A stretch of 64,000 nucleotides of DNA from Butyrivibrio sp. (GCA_015056495.1 SVGC01000003.1:62001-126000); one strand, 5' to 3'; shown: positions 16,937-27,279, numbered from the stretch's first letter. Program-made: numbers and translations. The notes: generated from the letters alone by a model not told the origin.

Positions 16937-19524
16937 ATATCATATCGAAGTTAACACTAAGGCATCTTTTGGATAATAAGAAAAGATCTGTAGTAACAAT
17001 TCTTGGAATAGCTACTTCAACTGCACTTATCAGTGCTATTCTTCTTGGCGTTTTTTCCTTCTTTAGCTTTTTTGGATACATTTCAGTTCAGACTTCAGGA
17101 GCTGCCCACGCTGATTTTGAGAAGGTGTCAAGAGAGCAGTATGAGTCCCTTCTTGCTGATGAAACGCTGGAAACAGTAGGGCTTAGAGAGGTTGAAGAAG
17201 AAAAGACAGGTGTAAGGCTGCTAACAGACACGGAGGAAAGATTCAGAGTCGGGAACATCGATCACGCGACACAGGAAGATTTTGAAATGAGAGTTGTTTC
17301 AGACTACGATGGTACTTTGCCTTCAAACTCGTCAGAAATTGCTGTTGAAGAAAATTTCCTTACAGATAATGGTCTTGATCTCAAAGTAGGAGATACACTT
17401 ACATTTGAAGAGGGATATAGGTTTATTGATAACGAACTTGAAGGCTTTGCCTACCTAGGAGGTACCTATAGGTCTGATGAGCAATTTGAAGTAAGGTCTA
17501 CAGATACCTGCACCATTACAGCTATTTTGCATGGAAATCGAGCAACTAAAGACTGGGATATCCTTCGGGGAATGGATGATAGCTACTATCCTGATCAGGA
17601 GAAAGCTTTTGTTTCTATAATGCTTAAAAAATGTGACAGTTCATCGATCAAGCAGATAAAGGCTCTGGTCAAGAAGTACGGAATAGAAAAGTACACGATA
17701 AATACTGAGTATCTTCTTAGCAGGTTCGCTTTTGAAGGTAGCGCAGGTTCTTACAAAAGATTTTTTGTCCTGATGGGAATAGCTCTGGCTATTGTAGTTG
17801 CAACTTCAGTTATCCTTATATTTAACTCTATAGGAATGTCGCTTACTGAGAGAATGAGATATCTGGGAATGCTGGCAAGTGTTGGTGCCACGGCACGTCA
17901 AAAGAGATTTTCAATCTACTACGAAGGTCTCGTGCTTGGGCTGATAGGTATTCCGCTTGGACTTCTCTTTGGATATATAGGAACAAAGATTACGCTGGCT
18001 ATACTGGGAAGAAGGATTCTTGAGGCAGATATCATTGTTGGAGCTGAAGGCATGCGTGGAACAATTCCTATAGTAGTTCAGTGGCCTGTGATTGCAGCTA
18101 TTATTATCTTTTCTGCCCTTACAATATTGATTTCTGTTTTGGTGCCGGGAATTAAGGCAGCCAGGATCATGCCTATAGATGCCCTCAGACAGAGCACAAC
18201 CATCAAGGTTAAGGCAAGACAATTACGCGTCAATCCGCTTATCAGAAAGATATTTGGTTATGAGGGAGAGCTTGCTTACAAGAATATTAAGAGAAATGGA
18301 GTTAAAGGAAAGGTGATTACAATATCCATTGCGGTTTCTATAATTCTTTTCCTGACTCTTAATTTCTTTTGCAGATCAATAGCAAGAGCTAATAGCTACG
18401 ATATTGATATTCCTTATCAGATAATCGCCTCTTGTGCTCTTAATGAAAGTGACAGATTAAGAGATGCAATCAGTGAAATGGCGGGAGTAAACGATGTCTA
18501 TTGTTCTGGACTGATCCATTTCTCATTTAAAAAGGAGCAAGATGACCCATATACAACTCTTGCAAACACAGATATAGCAGATAGGAGCTTTTTGACAGAG
18601 AGTTTTAGAGAAAAGGCTGATGCCTTTGATCTGTATACTATGGCTGTAGAAATAGTTGATGATGAAGATTTTGACAAGATACTGGATGAGAACGGGCTTT
18701 CAAGGGATGATTATTATTCAGGGACACTTAGAGGAGTTCTCCTAAACAGTTATTTCCATGAGGTAAATGATGCCCCTGTATTTAATGAAGGCATCATAGG
18801 TCAGAGCCTTCATTATGATGAGGTCATGGGCTTCCCACCTGCAATTGAAGTGGCGGCACTGGTTCCATATACAGCTGACAATAAGGTTTTTGACTATATA
18901 CCAAGGGGAACTATGACTGTTTTTGTTCCCAGGTCAGTTTATTATGAGAAGGCAAAAGAGGTACTTCCTGAGGATGAACTAACGCTTGATCTGGCAGTTG
19001 AGACTACAGATAATAAAGCAGTTTATTCAAAAATCTATCAGCTTCTGATGGAAGATGGCTATCACAACTATTATTGTACAGACCTTACAGATTCGCTGAA
19101 AATCATGGATACCATTACACTTATGCTCAACACAGCTATGTATGGCTTTTCTACATTATTGACCCTTATAGCCATTGCAAATATTGTGAATACTATTTCT
19201 ACCGGCGTTCTTTTAAGGCGGAAAGAGTTTGCTATGTATAAGTCTGTAGGTCTTGATAATAGGGGCTTTAAAAAAATGATATGGTTGGAGGTATTCCTTT
19301 ATGGCTTTAAGGCTTTGCTTTGGGGAATTCCAATATCTCTTTTTCTCAGTTTCATGATGTATCGCTCATTTGACTCTGCGTTGTATACCTTTAGTCCAAA
19401 CCTTGCCTTTTATGGCGTAGTAATAGTTGCAGTATTTGGAATACTGGGAATTAGCATGGGACTAAGCGTCCATAAGATCAAGGACGACAATATCATAGAA
19501 GCTCTTAAAGAAGATGCAGTGTAA
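16933..19524 (+). CDS. FtsX-family ABC transporter permease (863 aa)
   Basis: ATGA overlap with the ATPase; two FtsX-type TM blocks (SLTERMRYLGMLASVGATARQKR; RRKEFAMYKSVGLDNRGFKKMI). Confidence 0.9.
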   Translation: MNIISKLTLRHLLDNKKRSVVTILGIATSTALISAILLGVFSFFSFFGYISVQTSGAAHADFEKVSREQYESLLADETLETVGLREVEEEKTGVRLLTDTEERFRVGNIDHATQEDFEMRVVSDYDGTLPSNSSEIAVEENFLTDNGLDLKVGDTLTFEEGYRFIDNELEGFAYLGGTYRSDEQFEVRSTDTCTITAILHGNRATKDWDILRGMDDSYYPDQEKAFVSIMLKKCDSSSIKQIKALVKKYGIEKYTINTEYLLSRFAFEGSAGSYKRFFVLMGIALAIVVATSVILIFNSIGMSLTERMRYLGMLASVGATARQKRFSIYYEGLVLGLIGIPLGLLFGYIGTKITLAILGRRILEADIIVGAEGMRGTIPIVVQWPVIAAIIIFSALTILISVLVPGIKAARIMPIDALRQSTTIKVKARQLRVNPLIRKIFGYEGELAYKNIKRNGVKGKVITISIAVSIILFLTLNFFCRSIARANSYDIDIPYQIIASCALNESDRLRDAISEMAGVNDVYCSGLIHFSFKKEQDDPYTTLANTDIADRSFLTESFREKADAFDLYTMAVEIVDDEDFDKILDENGLSRDDYYSGTLRGVLLNSYFHEVNDAPVFNEGIIGQSLHYDEVMGFPPAIEVAALVPYTADNKVFDYIPRGTMTVFVPRSVYYEKAKEVLPEDELTLDLAVETTDNKAVYSKIYQLLMEDGYHNYYCTDLTDSLKIMDTITLMLNTAMYGFSTLLTLIAIANIVNTISTGVLLRRKEFAMYKSVGLDNRGFKKMIWLEVFLYGFKALLWGIPISLFLSFMMYRSFDSALYTFSPNLAFYGVVIVAVFGILGISMGLSVHKIKDDNIIEALKEDAV

Positions 19525-19534
19525 AAAAGTCAGT

Positions 19535-19612
19535 GGTTGAGTCAGCGGGGACGTATCAAAATGACTCATTGTGCACAATGAGTCATTTTGATACGTCCCC
19601 GCTGACTCAACC
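19535..19612. repeat. Perfect 78-bp palindrome (39-bp arms)
   Basis: GGTTGAGTCAGCGGGGACGTATCAAAATGACTCATTGTG / CACAATGAGTCATTTTGATACGTCCCCGCTGACTCAACC, verified base by base; between convergent genes. Confidence 0.97.
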
Positions 19613-19617
19613 TTGAT

Positions 19618-20463
19618 TTAAATATACAATTTCCTGTATTCCCTGGGAGAATATCCGGTTATCTCATGGAAAGCCTTGTTAAATGTAGTAGTAGACTGAA
19701 AACCTGATAAAAATGCACATTCAGTTATTGAAATATTAGGGTCTAAGAGCAGTGATGCAGCTTTTTGAACCCTGATATTAGATAGATATTTTGGAAATGA
19801 CATGTGCATATATTGTTTAAAGAGTTTGGAAAAATAAAAGTAGTTAAGTCCCACATGGTCAGCTACATCTATCTGAGAGATATCTTCAGCTGCATTTTCA
19901 ACTATGTAAGTGCAGGCATCACGAATATAATTCCATTGCTGCCCATTGATTTTGCTGATATCAATTCCTTGCTGGGCAAGGGAGATAGAGTATTCTCCTA
20001 TTTTGATAAGAATATCGTATATGCATAGTTTGCATCTGGTCTCAGCAAAAATATCTGATGAATCATAAATTGTCTGAATTTCCCAAAATTTGTCATTGAT
20101 AAATTCTGCCAATGCAGGGTATTTTCCAGCACGTATGAGATGGCAGTCGAACATGAAACTTGAAGCGGAAATAATGTCCAGATTATTTTCGAGAATAGAT
20201 GAAGGAAACTGTATGAACATAGCTCCGCCGTGGGGTATATGTACGGTCTCATGTATCTGCTGAGGCCATACTAATAGGATATCTCCGGCATTTAGAGTAT
20301 AGATGCTGTCGTTGATTCTGTACCGGCAATCATCTTTTAAGATCAGAGTGAATTCTGCAGCATTGTGCCAATGCAGCGGGAAAGTCTCTGGACCTTTCTC
20401 TCCAACCACAATAAGCGAAGATGGTGTATTAAAATTGATTTTTTCCTTAATAATCTTATTCAT
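19618..20463 (-). CDS. AraC-family transcriptional regulator (cupin + HTH)
   Basis: Cupin-like N-terminus LHWHNAAEFTLILKD; C-terminal HTH ADHVGLNYFYFSKLFKQYMHMSFPKYL...ITECAFLSGFQSTTTFNKAFHEITGYSPREYRK. Confidence 0.92.
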   Translation of the reverse strand: MNKIIKEKINFNTPSSLIVVGEKGPETFPLHWHNAAEFTLILKDDCRYRINDSIYTLNAGDILLVWPQQIHETVHIPHGGAMFIQFPSSILENNLDIISASSFMFDCHLIRAGKYPALAEFINDKFWEIQTIYDSSDIFAETRCKLCIYDILIKIGEYSISLAQQGIDISKINGQQWNYIRDACTYIVENAAEDISQIDVADHVGLNYFYFSKLFKQYMHMSFPKYLSNIRVQKAASLLLDPNISITECAFLSGFQSTTTFNKAFHEITGYSPREYRKLYI

Positions 20464-20596
20464 ATAATCATAATAACAAAAAATGGGCAATTTTTGTCAA
20501 ATATAAGTTATTATTTCCACCAGCCAATCAATATAATGCAATTAGTAAAATAAAAATGGCATTTTGTCACTGATTTTAGGGGAAAATGGAATTATA

Positions 20597-22003
20597 ATGA
20601 ATAATAGATCACTAAATGTTTCAAACAAGAAGGAGATTGATTTTACACAGGGCTCTCCTTCAAAACTTATACTTTCTTTTTATTGGCCACTGCTACTGAC
20701 AAGCATGCTGCAGCAATTATACAATTTCGCAGATACATGGATAGTTGGAAAAGGACTCGGAGATAATGCCCTTGCTGCAGTAGGAAATATGGGGTCACTC
20801 TTTTTTCTCATAGTAGGATTTTCCTTTGGACTAGCCAATGGCTTCGGTGTGCTGATTGCACAGAGTTATGGTGCAAAAGACATTGAGACTTTAAGGCACA
20901 GGTTTGCAGGTGTTATTGAGCTGGGCGCTGTTCTTGCAGTAACACTTTCTATAGGAAGTGTAATGTTTCTCCCGCATGCACTTAGGCTATTAAGGACTGA
21001 CGAGCTTATCATGGCAGATAGTTTAAAGTATGGATATATAGTATTCGGAGGTCTTGCGACAGGAATCTGCTACAATATCGGAGCTTCCGTCTTAAGAGCT
21101 CTTGGAGATAGCAGGACTCCGCTAAAGGCAATCATTGCTTCATCTATCATAAATGTAGTACTCAATTACTTTTTCATTTTTACACTTCATATGGGAGTAG
21201 AAGGAGTTGCAATTGCAACTATTATTGCGCAGATCGTTTCATCAATCATATGCATTAGAAGGCTAAGAGAGATTGATGAGATCAGGCTTGAGAAAAAATA
21301 TTTTGCCAATGAGAATAGAGTTTTCCTTGAACTGCTGGGAAATGGACTTCCTATGGCCTTTATGAATTCAATAACTGCGGTAGGTTGTATGGTGGTTCAA
21401 TATTTTGTCAATGGCTTTGGCGTTGTTTATACAGCAGCATATGCAGCTTGCAGTAAATACCTTAATCTGTTTATGAATCCTGCTGCAACTGCCGGAAATG
21501 CCATGTCTGCATACACCAGTCAAAATTATGGAGCGGGTAAATATAAGAGGATTCTGGAGGGTATGAAGGTATGTTTGGGAATATCACTGACTTCGTATTT
21601 TCTCTTGGGAGCACTTATGGTTCTGGCGCCAGAGTTTCTCGCCGGAATACTGCTATCAGGGCAGGAACAGATAGATCTTGTGTGTATATTTTTACCGCGA
21701 TGTGGAGTGATGATGGTATTTCTCAATATTCTTTTTGTAGTAAGAAGTTGCGTCCAGGGAATGGGAAAACCAATGCTTCCAATGATTTCAGGTATTTTAG
21801 AGATGTTCATAAGGACTTTTGTAATTGCATTCTTTATCGGCAAAATCGGTTTCAAGGCAACAGCATATACAGAAATAGGTGCCTGGATAGGCGCATTGGC
21901 TATAAATGCATACGCTTTTTACATAGCAATGTATGGGATTCTTTTAAAAGAGAAAAATGATTTTCAGCAAAATAAAGAATTAAACAGGAGGGTTACAACG
22001 TGA
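20597..22003 (+). CDS. MATE-family efflux transporter
   Basis: FTQGSPSKLILSFYWPLLLTSMLQQLYNFADTWIVGKGLGDNALAAVG...; about 12 TM segments. Confidence 0.93.
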   Translation: MNNRSLNVSNKKEIDFTQGSPSKLILSFYWPLLLTSMLQQLYNFADTWIVGKGLGDNALAAVGNMGSLFFLIVGFSFGLANGFGVLIAQSYGAKDIETLRHRFAGVIELGAVLAVTLSIGSVMFLPHALRLLRTDELIMADSLKYGYIVFGGLATGICYNIGASVLRALGDSRTPLKAIIASSIINVVLNYFFIFTLHMGVEGVAIATIIAQIVSSIICIRRLREIDEIRLEKKYFANENRVFLELLGNGLPMAFMNSITAVGCMVVQYFVNGFGVVYTAAYAACSKYLNLFMNPAATAGNAMSAYTSQNYGAGKYKRILEGMKVCLGISLTSYFLLGALMVLAPEFLAGILLSGQEQIDLVCIFLPRCGVMMVFLNILFVVRSCVQGMGKPMLPMISGILEMFIRTFVIAFFIGKIGFKATAYTEIGAWIGALAINAYAFYIAMYGILLKEKNDFQQNKELNRRVTT

Positions 22004-23037
22004 AAGCACTATTTATTGGTGGAACGGGAACAATCAGCATGGGGATCATAAGAGCGCTGGCCAAGGATCCGCTTTGGGAAGTGTATCTTCTCAATAGGGG
22101 TAACCGCAAGGATGAAGTACCAGAGGGGATTCATCAGATCATTGCAGATATCAATGATGAAGCTGATGTGGCAGGCAAACTGGAGTCCATGACATTTGAT
22201 GTAGTCAGTGATTTTATTGCATTTGGGGTAGAGGCAGTAGAACGTGACTATAGATTGTTCAAGGGTAAAACAAAACAGTATATTTTTATAAGTTCAGCAT
22301 CAGCATACAACAAGCCTGCGGCAAGTTATGTGATCACTGAAGGAACAACACTTGCCAATCCATATTGGGAATATTCCAGAAATAAGATCGCCTGTGAAGA
22401 ATTTCTTATGGAAAAATACAGAACAGAAGGTTTTCCGGTTACTATTGTAAGACCTAGCCATACCTATGATGAGAGAAGCATTCCCCTTGGAGTTCATGGC
22501 AATAAAGGATTCTATCAGGTCATAAAGCGCATGCAGCAGGGAAAGCCTGTTATCATACAGGGAGATGGCACTTCGCTCTGGGCACTGACATTTAACAGCG
22601 ATTTTGCCATAGGCTATACAGCTCTAATGGGCAACAGGCACGCTATCGGAGAGGCTTTCCAGATTACCGGCGATGAGATACTTACATGGAATCAGATATA
22701 CCAGACAATCACAGACGCGTTAGGAGTAGAGCTCAAGCCATATTATGTTTCTTCAGAGTTTTTAGCTGATGTGGGAGAAAAATATGGTTATGATTTCAGA
22801 GGCGGCATAATTGGAGATAAATCTGTGTCAGTTGTATTTGATAATAGTAAATTAAAGAGACTGGCACCTAATATGACAACTAATATTCCATTTCATAAGG
22901 GAGTGCGCATAGCTCTGGATTATTGTATGTCTCATGAGGATAGATATGAGCTTGATCCGGAATTTGATAGCTTTTGCGATATTGTAATAGAGAGTCTTGA
23001 AAAGGCAAAAGCTGATATTATTGCAAAAAAACAATGA
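22000..23037 (+). CDS. NAD-dependent epimerase/dehydratase (SDR family)
   Basis: VKALFIGGTGTISMGIIRALAKD; SSASAYNKP; Rossmann nucleotide-binding start; overlaps the MATE stop. Confidence 0.9.
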   Translation: MKALFIGGTGTISMGIIRALAKDPLWEVYLLNRGNRKDEVPEGIHQIIADINDEADVAGKLESMTFDVVSDFIAFGVEAVERDYRLFKGKTKQYIFISSASAYNKPAASYVITEGTTLANPYWEYSRNKIACEEFLMEKYRTEGFPVTIVRPSHTYDERSIPLGVHGNKGFYQVIKRMQQGKPVIIQGDGTSLWALTFNSDFAIGYTALMGNRHAIGEAFQITGDEILTWNQIYQTITDALGVELKPYYVSSEFLADVGEKYGYDFRGGIIGDKSVSVVFDNSKLKRLAPNMTTNIPFHKGVRIALDYCMSHEDRYELDPEFDSFCDIVIESLEKAKADIIAKKQ

Positions 23038-23133
23038 ATTCTGGCAGACAAAAGTTGAAATAGCCAGTAAGAATCCTGTATTCGGCAGGATATGTGCTGT
23101 AAGCATATTATTATACATTATCAGGAGGTTAAC

Positions 23134-24882
23134 ATGGGGCATTTTAATAACTTTAAATTAACTGTATATTGTGTTGCTCAGATCCTTGAGAGAATGGATC
23201 TGGATACTCTTGAGAAGCAGTATGATTTTATTGAAAAATATGTAGGGCTGGATAAGGTATATCTGGAGCCTTACAGAGATGGCCACTGGGTAGATAAAGG
23301 CAAAATGAAGGAGTTCATAGACTTTTTCAAAAGCAAAAATGTTGAAGTGGCTGGCGGTTTTACAACTGTAGTACCTGATATTGATGAAGAGGATAGCAAG
23401 AGGCAGCGACTATTTGGAACTTTCTGCTATTCCAATCCTAAGATGAGAGATTATATCAAGATAGTTTCTGAATATTGCGCAGAGCAGTTTGATGAAGTGA
23501 TCCTGGATGATTTCTATTTTACAAATTGTACTTGCGAAGAATGTATCAGGAAAAAGGGTGACAGGACATGGGTTGAATTCAGAAAAGACCTTATGAAGGA
23601 TGTTTCTGAAAACCTTGTTGTGGGTCCTGCCAAAAAGATAAATCCAAATATCAAGATGATCATCAAGTTCCCTAACTGGCGAGAGTCATATCATGCTACA
23701 GGTTACAGACCGGATGTGGAAAAAGATATCTTTGATATGGTCTACACAGGAACAGAAACGAGAGCTAGTGCATATCAGGATCAGCATCTGCCAACGTACC
23801 TTAGCTACAGCCTTGTAAGATGGATGGACAAGGCTTCAGGCGGAAAAAATCATGGAACATGGTTTGATACATATCAATGCTGGCCGGTTGATGACTATCT
23901 TGAACAGGGCTATCTTTCAGCATTTGCCAAGCCGGAAGAGATAACTCTTTTCCAGTGGACTGATTTATACGAAAATAAGCTGGTAACACCGCTGGGACTG
24001 CAGCTTTCAAGAATTGACAAAATGCTTGATAAGGCAGGGGCGCCAGTAGGTATACCTGCTTATATATCCTATGCGTCGGAAGGAGAGAATCATATAGAAG
24101 ACTTCCTTGGAATGCAAGGCTTTGCCTTAAATCCAACGCCTATTTTTCCTGAAAAAGGCAGTGTACTTTTGACTCAGAGTTCGCTTACTGATGAAAATAT
24201 TTTTGATAAGCTAAAAGCTTTTTTGATAGAAGGCGGAAAAGCGTTTGTAACTCCGGGATTTATAGCGAACGCACCACAAAAAGACTGGAAAGATCTAAGC
24301 AGTGCTTATTTAACAGGAAGAAAGCTTGCTGTAACAAGATATTATAAGACTGATGATCCTGCAGGATACCTTGAAGATAATCAGCCGGTACTGTTTGCTG
24401 ATATACAGCATTCCAACAATATGTCATGGTCGCTTTTAAATGGAGGAGAGGGTGAATATCATTCCACTCTTTTCCTAAAGGATACTTATGGAAAAGGACA
24501 AATGTATCTCATAAATGTTCCGGAGAATCCATCTGATCTGACCAAAATACCGGAGTGGGCATATGATGCGATAAAGCCGGTATTTAATTATGAAGGCTTG
24601 TATGTTTCAGCCCGCAATGTGTCAGTATTTCATTATGATAATGACGTAATGATACTGTACGCACATGTTACTGGAAAAGCGCATCCTGTCCATGCAAGGA
24701 TACATATACAGAATGAAGAAGCCAGGCTTATTCAGTACTTTGCACGTTTTTCTCCAAATGGTGAAAAGGAGCTTGAATTAAGAAAACAGGATATTTTCTA
24801 CGATTTCCAGAAAAAGACGGAGCTGGTCTGCGATGTGATCCTTAATCCGGGTGAATTTTATGAATTTAAGGTTCAGCGGTAA
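23134..24882 (+). CDS. Uncharacterised cytoplasmic protein, possible TIM-barrel glycosidase-like (582 aa)
   Basis: MGHFNNFKLTVYCVAQILERMD...EVILDDFYFTNCTCEECIRKKGDRTWVEFRKDLM...; no signal peptide; RBS CAGGAGG before ATG 23134. Confidence 0.6.
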   Translation: MGHFNNFKLTVYCVAQILERMDLDTLEKQYDFIEKYVGLDKVYLEPYRDGHWVDKGKMKEFIDFFKSKNVEVAGGFTTVVPDIDEEDSKRQRLFGTFCYSNPKMRDYIKIVSEYCAEQFDEVILDDFYFTNCTCEECIRKKGDRTWVEFRKDLMKDVSENLVVGPAKKINPNIKMIIKFPNWRESYHATGYRPDVEKDIFDMVYTGTETRASAYQDQHLPTYLSYSLVRWMDKASGGKNHGTWFDTYQCWPVDDYLEQGYLSAFAKPEEITLFQWTDLYENKLVTPLGLQLSRIDKMLDKAGAPVGIPAYISYASEGENHIEDFLGMQGFALNPTPIFPEKGSVLLTQSSLTDENIFDKLKAFLIEGGKAFVTPGFIANAPQKDWKDLSSAYLTGRKLAVTRYYKTDDPAGYLEDNQPVLFADIQHSNNMSWSLLNGGEGEYHSTLFLKDTYGKGQMYLINVPENPSDLTKIPEWAYDAIKPVFNYEGLYVSARNVSVFHYDNDVMILYAHVTGKAHPVHARIHIQNEEARLIQYFARFSPNGEKELELRKQDIFYDFQKKTELVCDVILNPGEFYEFKVQR

Positions 24883-24935
24883 AGGCGAGCTTTCTTTTTC
24901 GAGAGTCAGTGAGAATATCAATTGCAAAAAGGAAC

Positions 24936-24980
24936 TAAAAAACCTTCGCATATCAGCAACGTGGTATGCGAAGGTTTTTA
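24936..24980. terminator. Bidirectional intrinsic terminator
   Basis: AAAAACCTTCGCATA...TATGCGAAGGTTTTT. Confidence 0.85.
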
Positions 24981-24986
24981 AGATAA

Positions 24987-25014
24987 GTCAAATTGATACG
25001 TCCCCGGTGACTCA
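24987..25014. repeat. Half-copy of the palindromic repeat
   Basis: GTCAAATTGATACGTCCCCGGTGACTCA matches the 3' arm (AGTCATTTTGATACGTCCCCGCTGACTCA). Confidence 0.75.
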
Positions 25015-25018
25015 CAAC

Positions 25019-26113
25019 TTAGTTATGCAAGGTTACAGACAGAACTACAGGGTTATGATCTGAGTTAACAAAATCAAGGTCCTGAGTATCGCAGGAGTTG
25101 ATTGAAATATTGTTTGATACGATAAATCCGTCTATTACGTAGTACTGGAAGGTATCTTTATCAGCTCCGAGGTAGACTTTATCAAGTGAACGGCAGGTTG
25201 GAACAGTACTGTCTGTTATAAATGTAAAGTCATTGCCAAAATCAGAAATATCAATGCTTCCTGGCTGCCAGAGACCTTCATACACAGGGTAGGCAGCTGT
25301 ATCAGTATTTGAGAATACCTGATTGAAATCACCACCTGCAATTACATAATTACCGGCGTTAACTTCTGCCTGCAGAACTTCTCTGAGCATATTGGTCTGA
25401 GCAATCTTACCTTCTCCGCTGTCATAGGCTTCAAGATGAAGATTTATAAGTACCAGTTCACTGTCAGTTCCCTGAACAGGAATCCTTGTTACATCAAGAC
25501 ATTTTTTGAAATTGCAGGTACTTACCGGCCATTTAAATGGGACTGGCAGTGATAATCTTGTTGAAGAAGAGGCATTATAAGCTGACAATGTCTGTATTCC
25601 GACTTTGACTCTTCCAATTGGTGGGATTGGATAAGGGATAAAGAGGGCATCCATATTTAAGGCATAGGAGCTTACTTTATCAGGGTTACTATCTGCAAAA
25701 AATGCTACTTCATCGATCTTATGTGATCTGTCAGCTGTTTTATCAACTTCCTGTAAAAATACTACGTCTGGATTGATCAGATTGATCTCGGTAGCCATGG
25801 CTTCAAGGTTTTCTCTTACTCTGCCTTCGTCAGCAGTAGTGACCATAGTACCGCCATCCATGAAGAAATCAGCATTATCACCTAGTGCTCCGTATCCTGT
25901 GTTCCAGGTCATTACTGTCAGAGTATCCCCGGCAGATAGAGTTTTAGTAGCAGTACCAGTAAGTTCGATCGCTTCTTCATCAGCTGGTCTGTATTCAAAA
26001 ATAGTTAGAATACCAAGTCCGACTACAATAAATATCAGCAACGCGATCACGATGCGTAATAATATTTTTCCAATTGTTTTTAAAGGGCTTTTACTGTTGT
26101 TGTCCTTTGACAT
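25019..26113 (-). CDS. Membrane-anchored endonuclease/exonuclease/phosphatase-family protein
   Basis: N-terminal TM; VMTWNTGYG, VVFLQEVD, VLINLHLEA, IAGGDFNQV, NSDHNPVVLSVTL. Confidence 0.88.
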   Translation of the reverse strand: MSKDNNSKSPLKTIGKILLRIVIALLIFIVVGLGILTIFEYRPADEEAIELTGTATKTLSAGDTLTVMTWNTGYGALGDNADFFMDGGTMVTTADEGRVRENLEAMATEINLINPDVVFLQEVDKTADRSHKIDEVAFFADSNPDKVSSYALNMDALFIPYPIPPIGRVKVGIQTLSAYNASSSTRLSLPVPFKWPVSTCNFKKCLDVTRIPVQGTDSELVLINLHLEAYDSGEGKIAQTNMLREVLQAEVNAGNYVIAGGDFNQVFSNTDTAAYPVYEGLWQPGSIDISDFGNDFTFITDSTVPTCRSLDKVYLGADKDTFQYYVIDGFIVSNNISINSCDTQDLDFVNSDHNPVVLSVTLHN

Positions 26114-26219
26114 TAAAATGTATCCTCCTGTAATTATCTTGAATGAATTTACTAATAATACTTCAAGAAATAATGCTATTTAATTATAAGTTTTTTTCAG
26201 CTTTTTTGAAGTTCTTTTT

Positions 26220-27089
26220 TTATTTATAGTTATGGCTCAACTGATATTCTTTTGGCGACATACCGTATTCTTTTTTGAAAGCCTTGAAAAAGCTGGAATA
26301 GTCTTTAAAACCATATTGTTCAAAGGTCTTAGTGATATTATCACCATTCCTCAGGGCTGAGCTTATGGCACTCAAACGCTTTTTGGTAATGTATCTGTGT
26401 ATTGATATTCCGGTGTTATCCTGAAAAAGATGAGCAATATAGTATTTACTCAGGTAGAAATGTTCTGAAATACTATCAAGCGTAAGGTCTTCATCCAGAT
26501 GATCATTGATATAACTGGAGATTGAATGATAGGTATTTGAACTTTCATTTTCATTTTGTTTATTTTTCTGTTCATAGACACTTCGATTGATCTGTAGGAT
26601 CAGCTCTTCAGCAGAAAGTGCTACCTTAGCATCTTTTCCAAAACGATCAGAATGGATCTCATCTAGCAGGGTGAATAGCCTTGACTGCAGCGCACTGAAC
26701 TCTATAACATCAAAATGATATATGTATTCCTTGCTGGTGATGGCATGCTGCATAAGATATATGTAGTCAGGTGATTTTGTCAGCAGATCATTACAATACT
26801 GCTGGCTGATCCAGAAGACAAAACGTCTATAGGGTTTATCATTGTCCTTTATTATGGCATGGTGCGCCACTCCGGGTGGCATGAGCATCAGATCACCAGG
26901 CTTAATGGACATCTCTTTTCCTGCAATGACCATACTTACATCGCCCTCAAGGAAAAAATAAAACTCGTAATAGTCATGGGAGTGTTCAGGCACTGCCTTG
27001 AAATGCAGATCGCTGTAATAATATACTTCAAAGTCTTTGGAAAGCATATATTGCCTTGTATTAAAGGCTGAGCGTAGTTCCTTCTTCAT
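26220..27089 (-). CDS. AraC-family transcriptional regulator (cupin + HTH)
   Basis: PEHSHDYYEFYFFLEGDVSMVIAGKEMSIKPGDLMLMPPGVAHHA; C-terminal double HTH ending YGMSPKEYQLSHN. Confidence 0.92.
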   Translation of the reverse strand: MKKELRSAFNTRQYMLSKDFEVYYYSDLHFKAVPEHSHDYYEFYFFLEGDVSMVIAGKEMSIKPGDLMLMPPGVAHHAIIKDNDKPYRRFVFWISQQYCNDLLTKSPDYIYLMQHAITSKEYIYHFDVIEFSALQSRLFTLLDEIHSDRFGKDAKVALSAEELILQINRSVYEQKNKQNENESSNTYHSISSYINDHLDEDLTLDSISEHFYLSKYYIAHLFQDNTGISIHRYITKKRLSAISSALRNGDNITKTFEQYGFKDYSSFFKAFKKEYGMSPKEYQLSHNYK

Positions 27090-27279
27090 AATAAAAACCT
27101 CATAAAAATTTTCATTAATCATACAGCAACTTTTGCAATGTATGCAACAATTCTATCAATGTTTATTTTGAATTCCATTATGTAGAATAAAAACATCTCT
27201 AAAAGATATAAACAAATGCAACAACGCAAGACATTAACAGAACATTTATTATTTTTTATAAAGAAAGAGGTATTTCAAT

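Noticed and set aside
17911-18222. 103-aa minus ORF with several His residues
   Set aside because: Antisense to the FtsX permease; shadow ORF.
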